The position numbers were made by a program, and so were the translations under genes. This document shows positions 17,740 to 32,225 of a DNA stretch of 64,000 bases, piece by piece (within the stretch, counting starts at the first letter, position 1; the number at the start of each line of letters is the position of its first letter). A model generated the notes under the pieces. The model ran no database searches. It worked only from the letters and a program-made list of their open reading frames with translations, and was not told the DNA's origin. The stretch spans positions 45,579,406-45,643,405 of the forward strand of contig OY759265.1 of NCBI GenBank assembly GCA_963662155.1. Reading direction: 5' to 3'. This DNA is from Lamellibrachia columna (taxonomy: Eukaryota; Annelida; Polychaeta; Sabellida; Siboglinidae).

Positions 17740-17937
17740 TTCGCAAAAAATGTAACGAAAATATATTGCGAAGTAAATAAAAGTAACGGAGTAAAAAGTC
17801 GCGTTACTTTAGATAAAACTACTTCGTTACAAGTAAAAGTAGTTAGTCAAAATTTTACTTCGTTACATGCCAATTACTAGAAATAACTACTCAAGTATTG
17901 TAACGGAGTACTTTTACTTCGTTACATGCCAACCCTG
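17740..17937. mobile_element. hAT-like transposon terminal region
   Basis: Repeated ACTTCGTTAC/GTAACG motifs end at TGCCAACCCTG (reverse complement CAGGGTTGGCA), the terminus typical of many hAT elements. No left end or transposase seen. Confidence 0.55.
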
Positions 17938-17954
17938 AACCTATCCACCTCGAA

Positions 17955-18068
17955 AATCGCAGCTTCATTTATGCTGATGATTTGTGTTTAACATCCCAGG
18001 GCAAAGACTTCAACAACATCGAAGCAATACTTACATCAGCGCTAGGCACCATGACAACATATGTTTTC
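17955..18068 (+). pseudogene. LINE reverse-transcriptase scrap (FIYADDL)
   Basis: One short frame reads SFIYADDLCLTSQGKDFNNI, the catalytic YADD region of a non-LTR reverse transcriptase, followed by an IEAILTSALGTM helix. No flanking RT sequence remains. Confidence 0.6.
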
Positions 18069-19630
18069 CTTCTGTCATGTTACAACCTATCAGTGTTAAG
18101 TAACAGGAAAACCAAGCCTTGTTGTGTAAAAAGGTTTTGTATTTCCTATTTTCATGTTTATTTGACGAAATGTTGTGAGAAACGCATAGCTATTTTGGGA
18201 CATGCTCACGGAGGTCATTTGCATTTATGCAATAAAGATAATGTTTACAGAGACAAGTGTATTTACTTCATAATTTCATGACCCTTTACTTGGAAATGTG
18301 TAAAAAAAGTTTGTCACGTGCGTGACGTGTGTCTGTCAAAACAATATTTGTCAGATCTCTATCAATATTCATAGTAAAATATAGCAGGACGTCAACATTA
18401 TGCTCTCTACCGCTGTACACATACAATATTAGTTGTGTGAAACTGTTTTCTTATGTTTTCTGGTCTCTGACAAGTATAAATACCGAGAGTAAACCAATGC
18501 TGCAGACTGTCTGTCAATTATGACGCACGTGACACTGCGTGGTTTTTCCCAGAAAAATAGCCACAAAAGTGATGACGCGGCAAGAGTATACATATTCGTG
18601 TATTAAGTTTGCTTTGCCGACGCCATATTTAAGTGCTTGCAACGTACGTAGATTTATCACATCTAAAACATGTGTCTGTCAAAGTTTATGCATTTGTTAC
18701 AATCTAACGCACGTTCGTCTTTGATGATATAAAAGTGATACTATATGGAAGACTTTGTAACAAATGTATCCGTTGTCAGTACAAAGAATTACAATGATTT
18801 ATAAGTGACGAATAAGCCTTCAGTAAAGAAATGTGTGCGGCTATATTCGTGAGAATTTGACAGATTTTATGCACGTGCGTTATAAATTGACACACACGGT
18901 TAACATTCGTCGATGGGTTGACGGACATATTGTCCTTTGTTTCATTTAAACTGCGCTGTGTGTCCGTACAAGCGTTTGCTAAAATAAAAAAAGTCTGCAT
19001 TAGTATTGCACATTTTGTTTGTTTACTTTCTTTATATAGATACATTGTCCGTCAAATATAACGTACGTTCGTTTAGCTTAATAAGCAAACAGGAGATTTC
19101 AAATCATCCATATTACAGATAATTATGTCCACTAGCCAGTTAAAGTGCTAGGTAGCATCCTCTTTTATTTAAAGCAGGAAAATAATCCTGTGAAGTTACA
19201 TTTTCAGTTATTACTACAATTGTTCTTGCTGTAGCTCCTGATATGGCTAACGGCGAGTGTTGTATACAGCGTCAATAATGTACAACTTTATCATATAAAT
19301 AGTGTAATGTTGTCGAGTACTTTACCTTACACTGTAAATTGAAGCATTTTTGTCAATAACAATTGATCAAGTGTATTGAAAACATACTTTTCTTCCATTT
19401 TTGTCCATAAAAAATAACGCACGTTAACACATATTTAACCAAAAAAAATAGGTAAAGGTCACGTGATTGTATCAGGCTTAGTGAATCATAAACACATGTT
19501 ATCCTAGCTTACAGAAAACATCAGTTTCAAAAGGAAATACCAAAAAAAATATTTTGGTGCATGTGTCAACGATTTGAAACACCTTACCATGCTTTTGATC
19601 ATATAGAATAGTAATTATTTTGTAATTCCA
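18069..19630. other. AT-rich stretch with scattered TGTCTGTCAA / AACGCACG motifs
   Basis: No gene recognised. TGTCTGTCAA- or GTCCGTCAA-type words near AACGCACG or CACGTGCG recur around 18310, 18505, 18675, 18860-18910, 19050 and 19400 in both orientations. Confidence 0.4.
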
Positions 19631-19830
19631 AGGCAGTGCAGCAATGTTTATAAAGTCCTGCAGGTACAGCAATATTTCAAGGCAGTAATTTTAAGGCAGT
19701 AATGTTTGTAAGGTCCTGCAATGTTTGTAATTCCACAGCAGTGCAGCAATGTTTGTAAAGTCCTGCAGATACAGCAGCATAGCAAAGTTTGTAATTCCAA
19801 GGCGATGTAGCAGTGTTCATAAAGTAAGCA
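19631..19830. repeat. Minisatellite (GCAGTGCAGCAATGTTTGTAA-like units)
   Basis: Irregular tandem units combining GCAGCAATGTTTGTAA with AAAGTCCTGCAG and AAGGCAGTAAT. ORFs over it are products of the repeat. Confidence 0.6.
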
Positions 19831-20711
19831 CCATCTCATTGTGAAAGTTTCTTTAATAGCGCGGTATCCAGTCCGTAGGACCGCTTAAAGCGCTTTACAC
19901 TTCACCCCTTGGTAGAGCTGTTTATTTATACACCAACTCAACTTCTTTAGGAAGAACTCAGTCATGCAGCAATTACTGTGTGATATTACTCGTTCACATC
20001 CACCACTGTGTATAGCCAGTTAAGTGAACTGAGGCAATGGGGAGTGAACGAAATTGCCCAAGTTTTGAAACGGCAGCAAGAGGATTCGCTACCACGGCCA
20101 CATTGTATGTAATTTCCAGTGGATAAAACTGTGTAGTTCCTATGATGCACAGAGATCGGAGCTGCCAGCTGTCGACGAAGAATCGACCCATGCCAGTGTC
20201 GATTCCAGTCATTGGTGTAGGCCCATATTTGTTTTTAATTAGGCATAGTCTCATGCGTAGATGATTCAGTATTTTGAAAGTAACGTTTTTACAAGAACGG
20301 TAATTTGTAGTAGATAAAATTTGAGAAGTTAACTGTTAAAAGAGAATGGCAATTTCTAGATAAAGCAGTACAGTATTTTTAAAAGTAACTTTTAAAACAG
20401 AATAGCAGTGCAGTATTTTTAAACGTAACTTTTAAAATAGAATAGCAATTTCAAACTGTCATATATGATTGAAAATGTCATCTGCCAAGGAAGATAAAGA
20501 CTTACCATGGATGGTGTATTACTTGGAATTTAAGTTGTGTATGCAGTGGCATCAAATGTGTTCCTCATCAATATAATATGAACAAATGATCTAGGCAGAA
20601 ATGATGTAAACTGAAGTTGTGATTTGCCAAATACCGTGCTATTTATATAATACATATCTGTATTTTAAAAAGTAACTATAATAAAGAGAGATATGATGGT
20701 TTTAGAAAACA

Positions 20712-20743
<32 letters not shown>

Positions 20744-20885
20744 CATGAATACCTGCTTTCCTTTTGCTATTCACATACTTCTTCATGCAAATGGCACTCA
20801 CGTGCACTCCATATCTGGCACAATTCTTCGTGTCAAACAATTTACGGTGTGGCCAGAAATGTTTATTAATTATCGAAATTGCTTG
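19831..20885. other. No recognised gene
   Basis: AT-rich; includes a short TA array at 20717-20742. An 86-codon minus frame (19994-20254) has no recognisable domain. Confidence 0.4.
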
Positions 20886-21377
20886 TTAGCCGAACAACTT
20901 TGTCACTGACAGCGTGCCGAGTTGGTTCAAAATTGCCTGGAACTCTACAAAACGGCCGCTGGATTTTGGTATTCGTGTTAGAATATGGCAAATCACTACC
21001 TGTAAGACAGATGGTATTGTGGTTAATTTGCGAGCAAATGCCACAGTACCTTCTACCAATTCCTCAGCTACACAACCATTGCATAGGCCATTCGTTCCTA
21101 TGTCTATTAGAACGACATTTGGTGCTTCTGCACGCACAGCCCTAAAATCTCTTATCAAACCATCCAAAGTAAGTCCCCCCTTACCTAGAAAGACAACTGT
21201 CTCAAACATATGTGAAAGGAGGAGGTCAGGAATGTAATAGCGGTGTGTTACATCACCAGGGCACACTTGCTGTTGCATACGACACACGAAACTGTGCCCA
21301 ACTAGTAACAATGTGAACCTATTAGTACTCATACTAGTGCTGTCTCGGTAAGTAGCCATTCTGAAAATATAATGCAT
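20886..21377 (-). CDS. SGNH/GDSL-hydrolase-like ORF fragment
   Basis: 163 codons. The frame starts LLLVGHSFVCRMQQ (block I of SGNH-like proteins, with Ser after GH), has a GKGGLTLDGLIRDF block and VVLIDIGTNGLC, where most relatives have GTND. Such ORFs are common in invertebrate repeats, where SGNH esterase domains accompany retrotransposons. The His block is not seen, and the Asn-Gly in place of Asn-Asp suggests decay. Confidence 0.5.
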   Translation of the reverse strand: MHYIFRMATYRDSTSMSTNRFTLLLVGHSFVCRMQQQVCPGDVTHRYYIPDLLLSHMFETVVFLGKGGLTLDGLIRDFRAVRAEAPNVVLIDIGTNGLCNGCVAEELVEGTVAFARKLTTIPSVLQVVICHILTRIPKSSGRFVEFQAILNQLGTLSVTKLFG

Positions 21378-21420
21378 AACAGTACATTTTCTGAATATTC
21401 CCTGAGGGAGAAGGGAGGGA

Positions 21421-22254
21421 GTGTGTACGTGCGTGCGTCATACCAACGCTGACGACTTGTCCAGGGTTCCGCGAATGTGTTTGGTATCAGAATGTCGCAA
21501 CTGTCTTCGCAACGAGCAGCGGGAGGAGGACACTACTGCAAACGTACGTGTGGTGAGGGACACTGACATTGAGTCGAAGTCACTAACGGAGCAGAAGCTC
21601 GCAGACGCAACTATTGCACCTGTCCTGAAATAGAAAGCACTGGGACAGCGGTCAAGTTGGGCGGATGTGTCCGCGATGAGCGAAAACGTGAAGATCTACT
21701 GGCCCCCGTGGGACAGCCTCCAGACGCGAGAGCGAGCTCTCTACCGGCGCTGGGAATCACTTAGAGGCGATATAGTTTTGTGGCAATTTATTTTGCCCAA
21801 AAATGAACGAGCACCGATACTGCGAAAGCTTCACGACGAACTGAAGAGAGGCCATTTAGGCGGAAACAAGACACTGGGGAAGGTGCGCCAACGCTTCTAC
21901 TGGGCAAAATATCGCGTCGATGTAAATGCATGGTGTAGGCGATGTGACATATGCGCTGCGAAGAAGGGCACTGACAAGAAGGCACGATCACCGCTGCAGC
22001 AATATGATGTGGGTTGCAGCAATATGATGTGGGTTGTCCTTTGGTGAGGATAGCGCTGGACTTCATGGGTCCGTTCCCGGAGACCAAGTTTGGGAACCGA
22101 CACCTGTTGGTAGTGATGGAATATTTTACGAAGTGGCCGGAAGCCTATGCGTTGCCTAACCAAGAGGCTAGTACTGTTGCGTCAGTGCTCGTCAACGAGT
22201 TCATATCTCGATACGGTGTCCCGGCGGAGATCCATTCTGATTTATTTCGTAAAT
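21421..22254 (+). pseudogene. Ty3/gypsy retrotransposon remnant (RNase H end and integrase)
   Basis: In order: RHTNADDLSRVPR (end of RNase H), an H2C2 integrase finger (LHDELKRGHLGGNKTL ... WCRRCDICAAKK) and an rve core (RIALDFMGPFPET ... LLVVMEYFTKWPEAYALP ... YGVPAEIHSD). A 20-bp tandem duplication at 22000-22039 (CAGCAATATGATGTGGGTTG) shifts the frame between finger and core, and there is a stop near 21633. The core ends at HSD, so the last catalytic Glu is missing. Confidence 0.85.
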
Positions 22255-23255
22255 AGATATGGGTCTCTGCTATATATACAAGTGTTTACACACGTCAACA
22301 AAATAGCGTTTTTGTTCGCTCCAAATAAAAAAGTTAAAGAAATTACAACAAAACACGCAAAAAATCGTGGAAAACGCCACACTTCTCGAACACACGAGAC
22401 GCTAACCAACGAGAATATGCGATAACGGAATACAGGAACTATTTTTTACTTGTTGACCAGATAGATGCACCGCTTGTGACAGTTTTACCAGATCTGCTAC
22501 TAGCGATTAGTGGTTTACTGAACTTCCGTAATAGTTGTCTATCTTTGGAGAAATGGAAACCACAGACGAAGAGTCTAGCTCGACAGGCCACACGGAAACA
22601 ACGGTTGACAGGCGTAAAGTGTCAACGAGTGTGCGAGTCACGCTCCAGACTCCATGTTGGCTTCGCCTTTGTTGACGTTGGATTCAGGAAAAATTACAAC
22701 AGCGCTTTGACTGTCAACGATTCCTGACTAGGTAATGTGATGTGGTGATCCTGTGGAAACTGCGTCCCGATGTCTGCGCACGTTTACGTTGAGCCATCAT
22801 GCTGCGCCGAGGAAGCTACTATGCCTAGGGCTAGGCTATGCCTATGCCTATGGCTATGCAGCACCGTGTGCCCGACCGCGTTGGTGCTTGCATCACCGTA
22901 CGAAGGCGAAGACGATGATTTTGTAGTGATAAGCACAAACAGGGCGGTGCTAGATGTTGGTCTGCTGTCATTGCAAGATTTGCGTGCCGACTCATTGATT
23001 CGCCCTATAGCTAGCAGGTCAGTAATTCAATTGTTATCGAATCATTGCCATTTTAATAATCCTATTTTTTCTGCATATTTCTTTTACCTAGCCCGATGTC
23101 CGAACTACAATGGCAATGCAAGCAGGTTTTTATCTTAATTTTGTATCGAATCTAATGAAGTGTAACCGTGACTGTATTTTAATATTGTGTTTGATTTTGT
23201 GTTGAATAACATTGATGACAATAATAACATGAGGGTTTATTTAATTCATTATGTG

Positions 23256-23331
<76 letters not shown>

Positions 23332-24063
23332 TTAAATGTTACCGTAATCGTGATTGTAATAATGATTGTAATCATGACTACATTAGTAATTGTGATTGCA
23401 ATAATTACTGTAATCATGATTACATTAATATTCATACTTGTAATCACCCCTCTCTGTAGCACACCACAACACCTTGTTGTTTGGTGCAATGTAATCATTT
23501 AAATAACAATAATTAACTACTGACAGTATGTAATGTTCACAGTTTTGCAACTATTATGGTAATTATAGAATTAGTGCTATCAACTAACCCTGACAAATTA
23601 TATTTCAGGCTCAGGAAAGGCAAGACAAGTAATCCCATCCTGCGATGTGGGAAGGATCTGTGATGTCTATTCTGAACCGAATTGAATTGATGGAAAGTTT
23701 AGCTATGGAGATTGACCTGACACAGGTGAGTGTACTGATAGTCTGATATAGACAAATTGTGAGGCACCCACAGTATGCAGCAGGTCGAAAAACAACCTGG
23801 AAACTACAAAAATTCCCACTAAAATATTAATAACTGAATGATGTGAATGCCTTCTTATCCATATCCCACTTCTGTCAACAAAAATTTTACCTGCAGCATC
23901 TTGCATGTCACTACACACAATTTCATTTATATTGAGACCAACATAAACTATATCAAAAGTTTATTCACATAGAAAAACAATTACATATCAAATATACTGG
24001 TAGTTTAGCTTAGGAAATAATTAATCTTTATAAAGCCAAGACATTTGAACTGTTTCACCATCA
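22255..24063. other. No recognised gene; TA array at 23261-23329
   Basis: Contains ORFs of 83 and 122 codons (22476, 22770) without recognisable domains. A pure TA microsatellite lies at about 23261-23329, followed by GTAATCATGATT-like AT-rich repeats to 23450. Confidence 0.45.
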
Positions 24064-24545
24064 TCAGATGTACCAATGGCAATACACTACTTGTTTTGAT
24101 TGGACAGTAAATGTACACCAATCATGTGTAACAATACTACTTGTTCTGACTGACAGTAAATGTACACCAATCATGCATATCAATACACTACTTGTTCCTA
24201 CCAACAGTAAATGTACACCAATCATCTCATTCAGGAATCTACACCATTTCACTACTTCTTCTGACAGTAAATGTACACCAATCATGTGTATCCAATATAC
24301 TACTTGTTCTGACTGAATCTACTACTTGTTCCTACCGACAGCAAATGTAAACCAAGCGTCTCATTCTGTACCAAATACACTACACTTGTACTGACAGTAA
24401 ATGTACACTAATCATATGTATCAATACACTACTTGTTCTGACTGATAGTACTTGCATACCAACCAACTGTTGCAATGCACTACTGGCAGTAAATATACAC
24501 CAATACACTACTTATTCTGACAGATAGTACATGTACACCTAACAG
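24064..24545. repeat. Minisatellite, about 45-60 bp units
   Basis: Diverged tandem units containing ACAGTAAATGTACACCAATC and TACACTACTTGTTCTGACTG, roughly nine copies. Confidence 0.75.
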
Positions 24546-26549
24546 ATTCAATTCACCTTTCACTCATCCAAGGGTAGAAATCAGCACACTTGCCTCTGAC
24601 AGACACCCCAGTATCCGAAAGACCTTGGCTGATAGATCAGACATGAGTACAACCTGTGTCACAGTTTATGGCTGTTTGGTGTGTGGCAGGTGCAGAAAAG
24701 TGACATAAGTTTTTCTCACGAATGACAAACTTCTTCTCTTTCTCATAGGTGTCGGAGCTGCTTGAGTCACCCTCGATTATGTCGCTGTTATCACATAGTG
24801 TGCATCATCTGCACCAATGTCTTTGTTCTCACTGAATCTGATGGAAGCTTCACATAGGAGTAGTCATGATCAACGTTCATTGGTGCAATAATGTCATCCG
24901 TGACTACAGCAGCATTCACGAAGTGTCGCACTTGAAATATCGTTACCGGATCGATTTTCAGCATCAGTTGTTGGTGGTGTCACAGTAGTAGTAGCAGTGA
25001 TGGCACTAAAGGTGACATCCGTAATGTAAAGATTGACGGCATCACCCGTAGGGCTGGATGCTTCAAAACTAGTACCTGTACTTGTACGAACCAATGGTGA
25101 ATCCTTCATCTGAAAAGATTACACATACAATGACTTGAAAATTTTACAAAATTCATGTTTTGCATAATAAAAATGAATCACAATATGAGAAACATTCTCT
25201 TGTATATATTATTTTTAGAATATAAGAGTGCCAGTGTCATATAGAATATATAAAGTAATCAACCACAGGGAAAAGCATTTTCCCTATGGAGCCATGTTAA
25301 TTCAACCAATGGGTGTTTCACTGATCTCTTAATGTTTTTAATGAATCTGTTTGGTCAGTTTGACGATTGCCACTGGTAAGATAACCAAACGCATGTAACC
25401 AAAATTGTAGAATCCTAGCTCCAAAGTGCATTATATTATCTAATCAACATTGCACTGTTTTCAATGGACCAGGGAGGTTAAAATTCTATAAGGGGTCCAA
25501 ATTCCATAATAAAAAACAACCCATCGGTACACTTTCTATGGGGTTCCTTATTTTATATCTGACACCCGATTTAGATAACATAATACATGAATATTGTTAT
25601 TTGACCAAATGCAGATCTATGCTTGTGACATCTTTACTTTATAAATGCTGCACGCACACACGCATACCTGCCCAAACGTATATATATGTAAATATATATA
25701 TAATTATTAGGTATTATACTGAAAGCATCTGCTAGATAGTATGGTGCATGGACAAAAGCCCCTCCCGACAAAGCCCCACAGACATAAGCTTGTTTCAATT
25801 CAATTATACTGTTCATGACTGTTGCTGTAGTACACAGAGACAAGATATTGTCATGAATATACTTCAGGCATGTGGTAAATTCCATTCCGGAATTGGAACT
25901 GACCCTCAATTCCAGTTCCGGAATTGGAATTGATTTTTTTTTTTGGGGGGGAATTGGAATTGATTTTGTTGGAATTATTGACTTGATACTGTTAATGTTT
26001 ACCCTTATATTTACTTATAATACTTTTAAAATCATATTTGTCTGCTATTAGCATGTCACCCTGAATCTGGTAACAGGCAGGAAGTTGTCAACATTACAGC
26101 ATAGACACTGTCTACTCTGTTATTGAAACATTGTGACCAAGAACAATATCAAGCATTTGCATCAAAAAGAAATACTAAGTTACTGTAACAGACAGTAAAA
26201 CCAAAATCAGACCATTCAGGCCTCATTTTCTTTCTCAGTGTACAAGGTTTATTTACAGAGATTGCCAATTAAGGGCACCTGCCTGCTCATTCCCTTTGTG
26301 TGAGAGAGGAAGCCTGCCCCACTCGAATGCAGCCCCTTGTTTATCCAAGCCTAATGTTCAGCCCACAAGTTTCCCATACTAAACAGGTCACTGGTCACCT
26401 GTACAATGCTGCTACATGTGGCTGTAGGGTTTGCCCTTTGTAGTAATTAAAAATGGCCCCATGGAGAATACATGTTGGAGATTAGGATGTTGAAGACTCA
26501 AACTTTCCAGTAAATTTGATGAAATATCAATGATACCACAATTGATAGC
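24546..26549. other. No recognised gene
   Basis: AT-rich, unique-looking DNA. Short TA run near 25680-25700; repeated GGAATTGGAATTGA words at 25885-25965. A 71-codon minus frame (24894-25109), Thr/Ala-rich, is not assignable. Confidence 0.4.
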
Positions 26550-26558
26550 GATATAAAT

Positions 26559-27686
26559 GGGTTGCGGTCACATGCCCCCCCCCAGACATTTGCCCCTAGG
26601 ACACTTGCCCTCCCCCCGGACATTTGCCTCCTAGTATATTTGCTCCCCCCCAGACATCTACCCCATTTTCTATGATAGTTGACAAGTGAAAATCAGTTTG
26701 CAGTTTTATCATTATTACTACAATAACATAACATTCAATGACAAGGCGAAGACACTTTAGCCTAATGCAATGACCTATCCCCGGGAGTGTGTATGAGATG
26801 ATCTTGTCAACAGTTGTCTTCCAGGTATCGCTGATAGTCAGATCAATGGTGGAAGATGGGTTCTTGGGGTGATGCTTCCATGAACAGTGATGGACAGTAA
26901 CGAGTCAGAGATCAGCTGGTTTGGAGTGCCCCTGGTATTAGCTGCCTTAGTTTTCAGGTCCTCACGGACCTTGGCAGCTTCTATCTGTGCCATGTCACCA
27001 TCATGGTTGCAGGCAGTCTTGTTGATCAATTCTGGATCTGGAGATCAGATCAGTGACCACAGCACCCTTGCATGATCAGGATCGACGCTGGCTTCACTCC
27101 CATTGAAGAGTAATCTTGTTGGTCCCCCTTCTTGGTGTAGGAATGACACTCAAAACATAGCTTCTGACCTCCGCAGATGCTAGTAGTAATTTCCATGGTG
27201 AAGTTATAAGTGAATTCTGACAACTCTGGCTTGTGCATCCAGTTTTATAGAAAAATGGAGTCACTCCAACTCTCCATGGTAAATGCAATTCAAAAGAAAC
27301 CTTGTTGAGATGGCTTCTTTCAAATATGCTCAATTGTCATAACATGTCCAGGTCCTAATGTCACTGGCTTCTTCCACAATTGCAATAAAGATAATCCTTT
27401 GATTACAGGATCATCTCCAACTACATAAAGTAATTTACTTGGCTGATCTGGCACAAAGAACATTAATTGCAATTAGGGTAATATATATCTTGAATTCATG
27501 TTCAGAAATAAAACATAAGTTAAAAAAACATTTCTTAAAAAAACTTACAAATAATCCAGAAGATACGTCAGGGGGCAAATGTCCAGATTTTTAATAAGGC
27601 AAGGGGCTAATGTCTGGGGGGCAAGTGTCCTAGGGGCAAGTGACAAAGGGGCAAATGTCCGGGAGGGGGGCAAATGACCTGTACCC
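26559..27686 (-). mobile_element. MULE-like DNA transposon remnant with FLYWCH-type coding fragments
   Basis: 1128 bp bounded by inverted ends made of GACATTTGCCCC / GACACTTGCCCC words (26559-26665 and 27570-27686). Flanking direct repeats GATATAAAT (26550-26558) and GATATAAAC (27687-27695) fit an 8-9 bp target duplication. Minus-strand frames keep FLYWCH-finger pieces (TTSICGGQKLCFECHSYTKK) and the following NHDGDMAQIEAAKVREDLKT helix, split by frameshifts. No transposase core is visible, so the copy is non-autonomous. Confidence 0.6.
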
Positions 27687-27743
27687 GATATAAACAGGGG
27701 AAACTGTTCAAAACTCAGATTAACGACCAAACTGTCCAGGGCT

Positions 27744-27850
27744 GTCCAAAATGTCTGGTTTTGTTAGCAAAAATCCAGGAGAGGTGTCGCAGCAGAAAAT
27801 ACATATGAAATGGCTGGATGCCATTTTAAAGATTTTTTATGGCAAACCTG
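27744..27850 (+). repeat. Interspersed 107-bp unit fused to a GT microsatellite (copy 1)
   Basis: CTGTCCAAAATGTCTGG... to ...CAAACCTGAT, nearly identical to 42071-42182. Both copies run straight into a dinucleotide array. The unit is open in one frame ([15 protein letters not shown]...[11 protein letters not shown]). Confidence 0.8.
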
Positions 27851-29400
<1,550 letters not shown>

Positions 29401-29738
29401 GGTTTCGGCTCGTCGCTTCCTACGCATCGCTCTGCCCTCTGATATCTGACGTTTCCTGGTCGCAGAATAGTCTGTAGATGCATGGTCATATGCGGAAAAA
29501 AAGATCTGAGATGGAACGGTATCTTTGACCAAGAATGACATCTTGATGCTCACCGTCTGTCCATGCTCATCACATACGTCTTTTGTCTTGTAATCAGCAT
29601 CTCCTGCGTTAGCCCAAGTTTGGGCTGTTTGGAGTAAACTACTTGAGACTTGAGCATCGGAAAAGTGGTCTCTCGCAGAGCCTGCGGCTGGCGGACACGC
29701 CAATTTCCGCATTTGCAACCACCGTTTCCGCTGCAAAT
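29401..29738 (-). other. Possible host-gene internal exon
   Basis: A minus-strand frame is open between an acceptor-like TTTGCAG and a donor-like CCAG|GTTAGT (29401/29400). It codes a polar segment (HFSDAQVSSSLLQTAQTWAN ... DVCDEHGQTVSIKMSFLV) with ordinary composition. No family recognised. It could be chance or part of an unknown repeat. Confidence 0.3.
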
Positions 29739-29879
29739 TCTTCCTCGGAAGTCGATAGAAAGTTTTTTCGTTGCATTTGTAGTACTAGTTGATATATCCA
29801 GGAGCCATCTAGTGCACACCAGTTTTCTTTTTATTCGATTTTCCATGCGTTTCGGCCGTTTTTCCGAGAGGTAATGCGT

Positions 29880-30221
29880 CGTCGCTCATATCGATTTATT
29901 GTGTGAACGCGGTGCCAGGAACTCGTACTCAAACCACTCTGCCGCTGAGCCCCCCGCAGAGCAATATGGCGCCGCCCAGCGAAGATAATGGCAAAGTTAA
30001 AAAGGATATTACAAAATTACCGTGGCGCTGCGCCCATCATATAAGGGTGATATATACTGTAAATGGTATGTTATTATGTTTGGGCTATGGTTGTTCGAGT
30101 GCTTCACCCCCCCCCCTTTAACACAGATGGCGCTGCCGAGGAACCAAGCCAACTCCACCAGAGGGAGCCAAACACATGGCAACATACTGCCCAGCAGAAA
30201 TAATATATTCCGTCCGTAACA
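29880..30221 (-). repeat. Candidate 3' LTR of the BEL/Pao element
   Basis: The minus strand reads AAGGGGCCGG (polypurine-like) then TGTTACGG at 30221, a typical LTR start. A TATATA motif (near 30048) and an AATAAA (near 29895-29900) lie inside. The far edge is uncertain, because the 5' LTR is not available for comparison. Confidence 0.4.
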
Positions 30222-32070
30222 CCGGCCCCTTGAATAAACCAAAGGGCAGTTAACACAAAATATAAAATAGGACGGAATATCAACTGAGAGATTAACACCT
30301 CATAGAATGTCATAGTACATAGTTTTGCCACCACACATCTTAATGTCACCCTTTGTGACTCCACACCGACATCGTCCAGCTCCTGGTAACACTCTTCAGT
30401 GGGCATATCTTACTAATTGGATGCCTGAAGGATGTCATGCTGGTCTTGACTTGAACAGACTGGACAAGTCCATCATCGCTCGGGAAGACCTGTTCTACCC
30501 GACCCATTGCCATATATTTCGTGGAGTGTCTTCATTTAGCAATTCAATGTCCAACGCTTGACGTATAGTTGTTGTTGAGTCCACTTCTGTCGTTGTTGTA
30601 GGGATGACAAATACTCTTTTGTCCAACTCCGCCAGAAGATGTCTGCTAGGTACTGAACCTGCCGCCATCTCCTCCTGCAGTATGTGTCTTGCTTCACAAA
30701 CTTGCCAGATGGAAATGATGGCCCTGCTCTAAGCAAGAGAAGATGATTTGGCGTCAGTGGTTCCGGGTCCTTGTGGTCAACTGAGACTGTTGTCAGTGGT
30801 CGGTTGTTGACAATCGCTTCTTCCGAATACATGAAAGTGGCCAAGCTATCATCTTCCAAGATCTGCTCTCGAATCAACTCGTTGAGCACCCCTCGAATCG
30901 TCCTGGTCATGCGCTCCCATACACATCCCATGTGCGACGCTGTCGGTGGGTTGAAATGCCAAAAAAATTCCCCTTTTTTGGGAGGCGTTTACGAACGAGT
31001 CAGTGTCGAACGAGTGTGCAATCTCAATATGTATTGCTCGAACACGTGAAGACGCAGCTGTAGCGCTTAACGGTGCTGCGTCCTCGTTTGACGAGGAATG
31101 GTCCAAAGTAGTCAACGCCTGTGTAGGTGAAGGGCGGTTCACCTTCTGTCACTCTACTCGGGAGGTCCGCCATCTTTTGCACACATGGCTTCGCGTATCT
31201 CTTCTAGCACATGAAGCAATCTCTCAATATGCTTCGAATCGTAGATCTGTCACCCAAGATCCAAAACCTTTCACGCACCAGGGACATCACATGTTCACGT
31301 CCTGAATGACCACATGCTTCGTGATAGTCACGTATGATGGCTTCTACTGCAGGGTGTTTTTTTTTTGTAGGATAATAGGATGCTTATCTTCTGTTTCTGG
31401 GCCATTTACTTTCTTCTTTGTCTAAGAAGCTTGGTCCGCATATCCATCTCTGACTTGTCAACAATTCTTCAGCAGTGAGCCCACGTGACAGGTCGTCTGC
31501 CGGGTTCAAAGCCGAGCCAACGTGTCGTCATTGTATTTAAATCCGTCATGTGTGACAGACGGACGATTGGCAACGAAGGTCTGGAACCGTCTGTCCTCAT
31601 TCTTGATGTAGTCTATGACTATCAGTCGGTCCGGAAGACCGTGTCTCTAGGTTGAGATCTTTGCATAGCATCTTGTCCAGCTTAACCGACAAGGCTGCAG
31701 CCGACAGCTCGAAATTGTCATCGTTCTGATAGGGGCCAGTTTCGACTTTGCCACAAGCAAGACACTCTTCCATCAAGGTCGACGGTGTGCATGTAACTGA
31801 TGGCACCATATGCGATCTCTGGCGCGTCGCTGAAATGGTGGACCTGGTATTGCTGTACTCGTACGTGTGATTTGACACATCTATTCACGCTTAAGTCAGA
31901 AAGCTTTTGCGTCATCCCAACTGGTTTTTAGTCTCGCTATGTCTTGCATTACTTTTTTGCTGTCAGTGTATACGGTGCAGCAAAGCCTAGTGGGTCATAG
32001 ACTGAGCCAACGACACTGAGTACCCCTCTCCCGGTGAGTGGCTTATCCTTTAGAGATATGTTGTATCCGA

Positions 32071-32075
32071 ATTGA

Positions 32076-32107
<32 letters not shown>

Positions 32108-32225
32108 TCTCCCTCCCTCCCTCCCTCCCTCCCTCCCCCTCCCTCCCTCTCCCTCTCCCTCTCCCTCTCCCTCTCCCTCTCCCTCTCCCTCTCCCTCTCC
32201 CCCCTCTCTCTCTCTCTCTCTCTCA
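32071..32225. repeat. CT / CCCT microsatellite inside the BEL element
   Basis: CT, CCCT and CCCTCT arrays splitting the BEL reading frame. Confidence 0.9.

Noticed and set aside
19994..20254. 86-codon minus ORF as a host exon
   Set aside because: No recognisable domain and no clear splice sites.
22770..23138. 122-codon ORF as a secreted host protein
   Set aside because: The hydrophobic stretch looks signal-like, but no domain, splice context or homology is visible.
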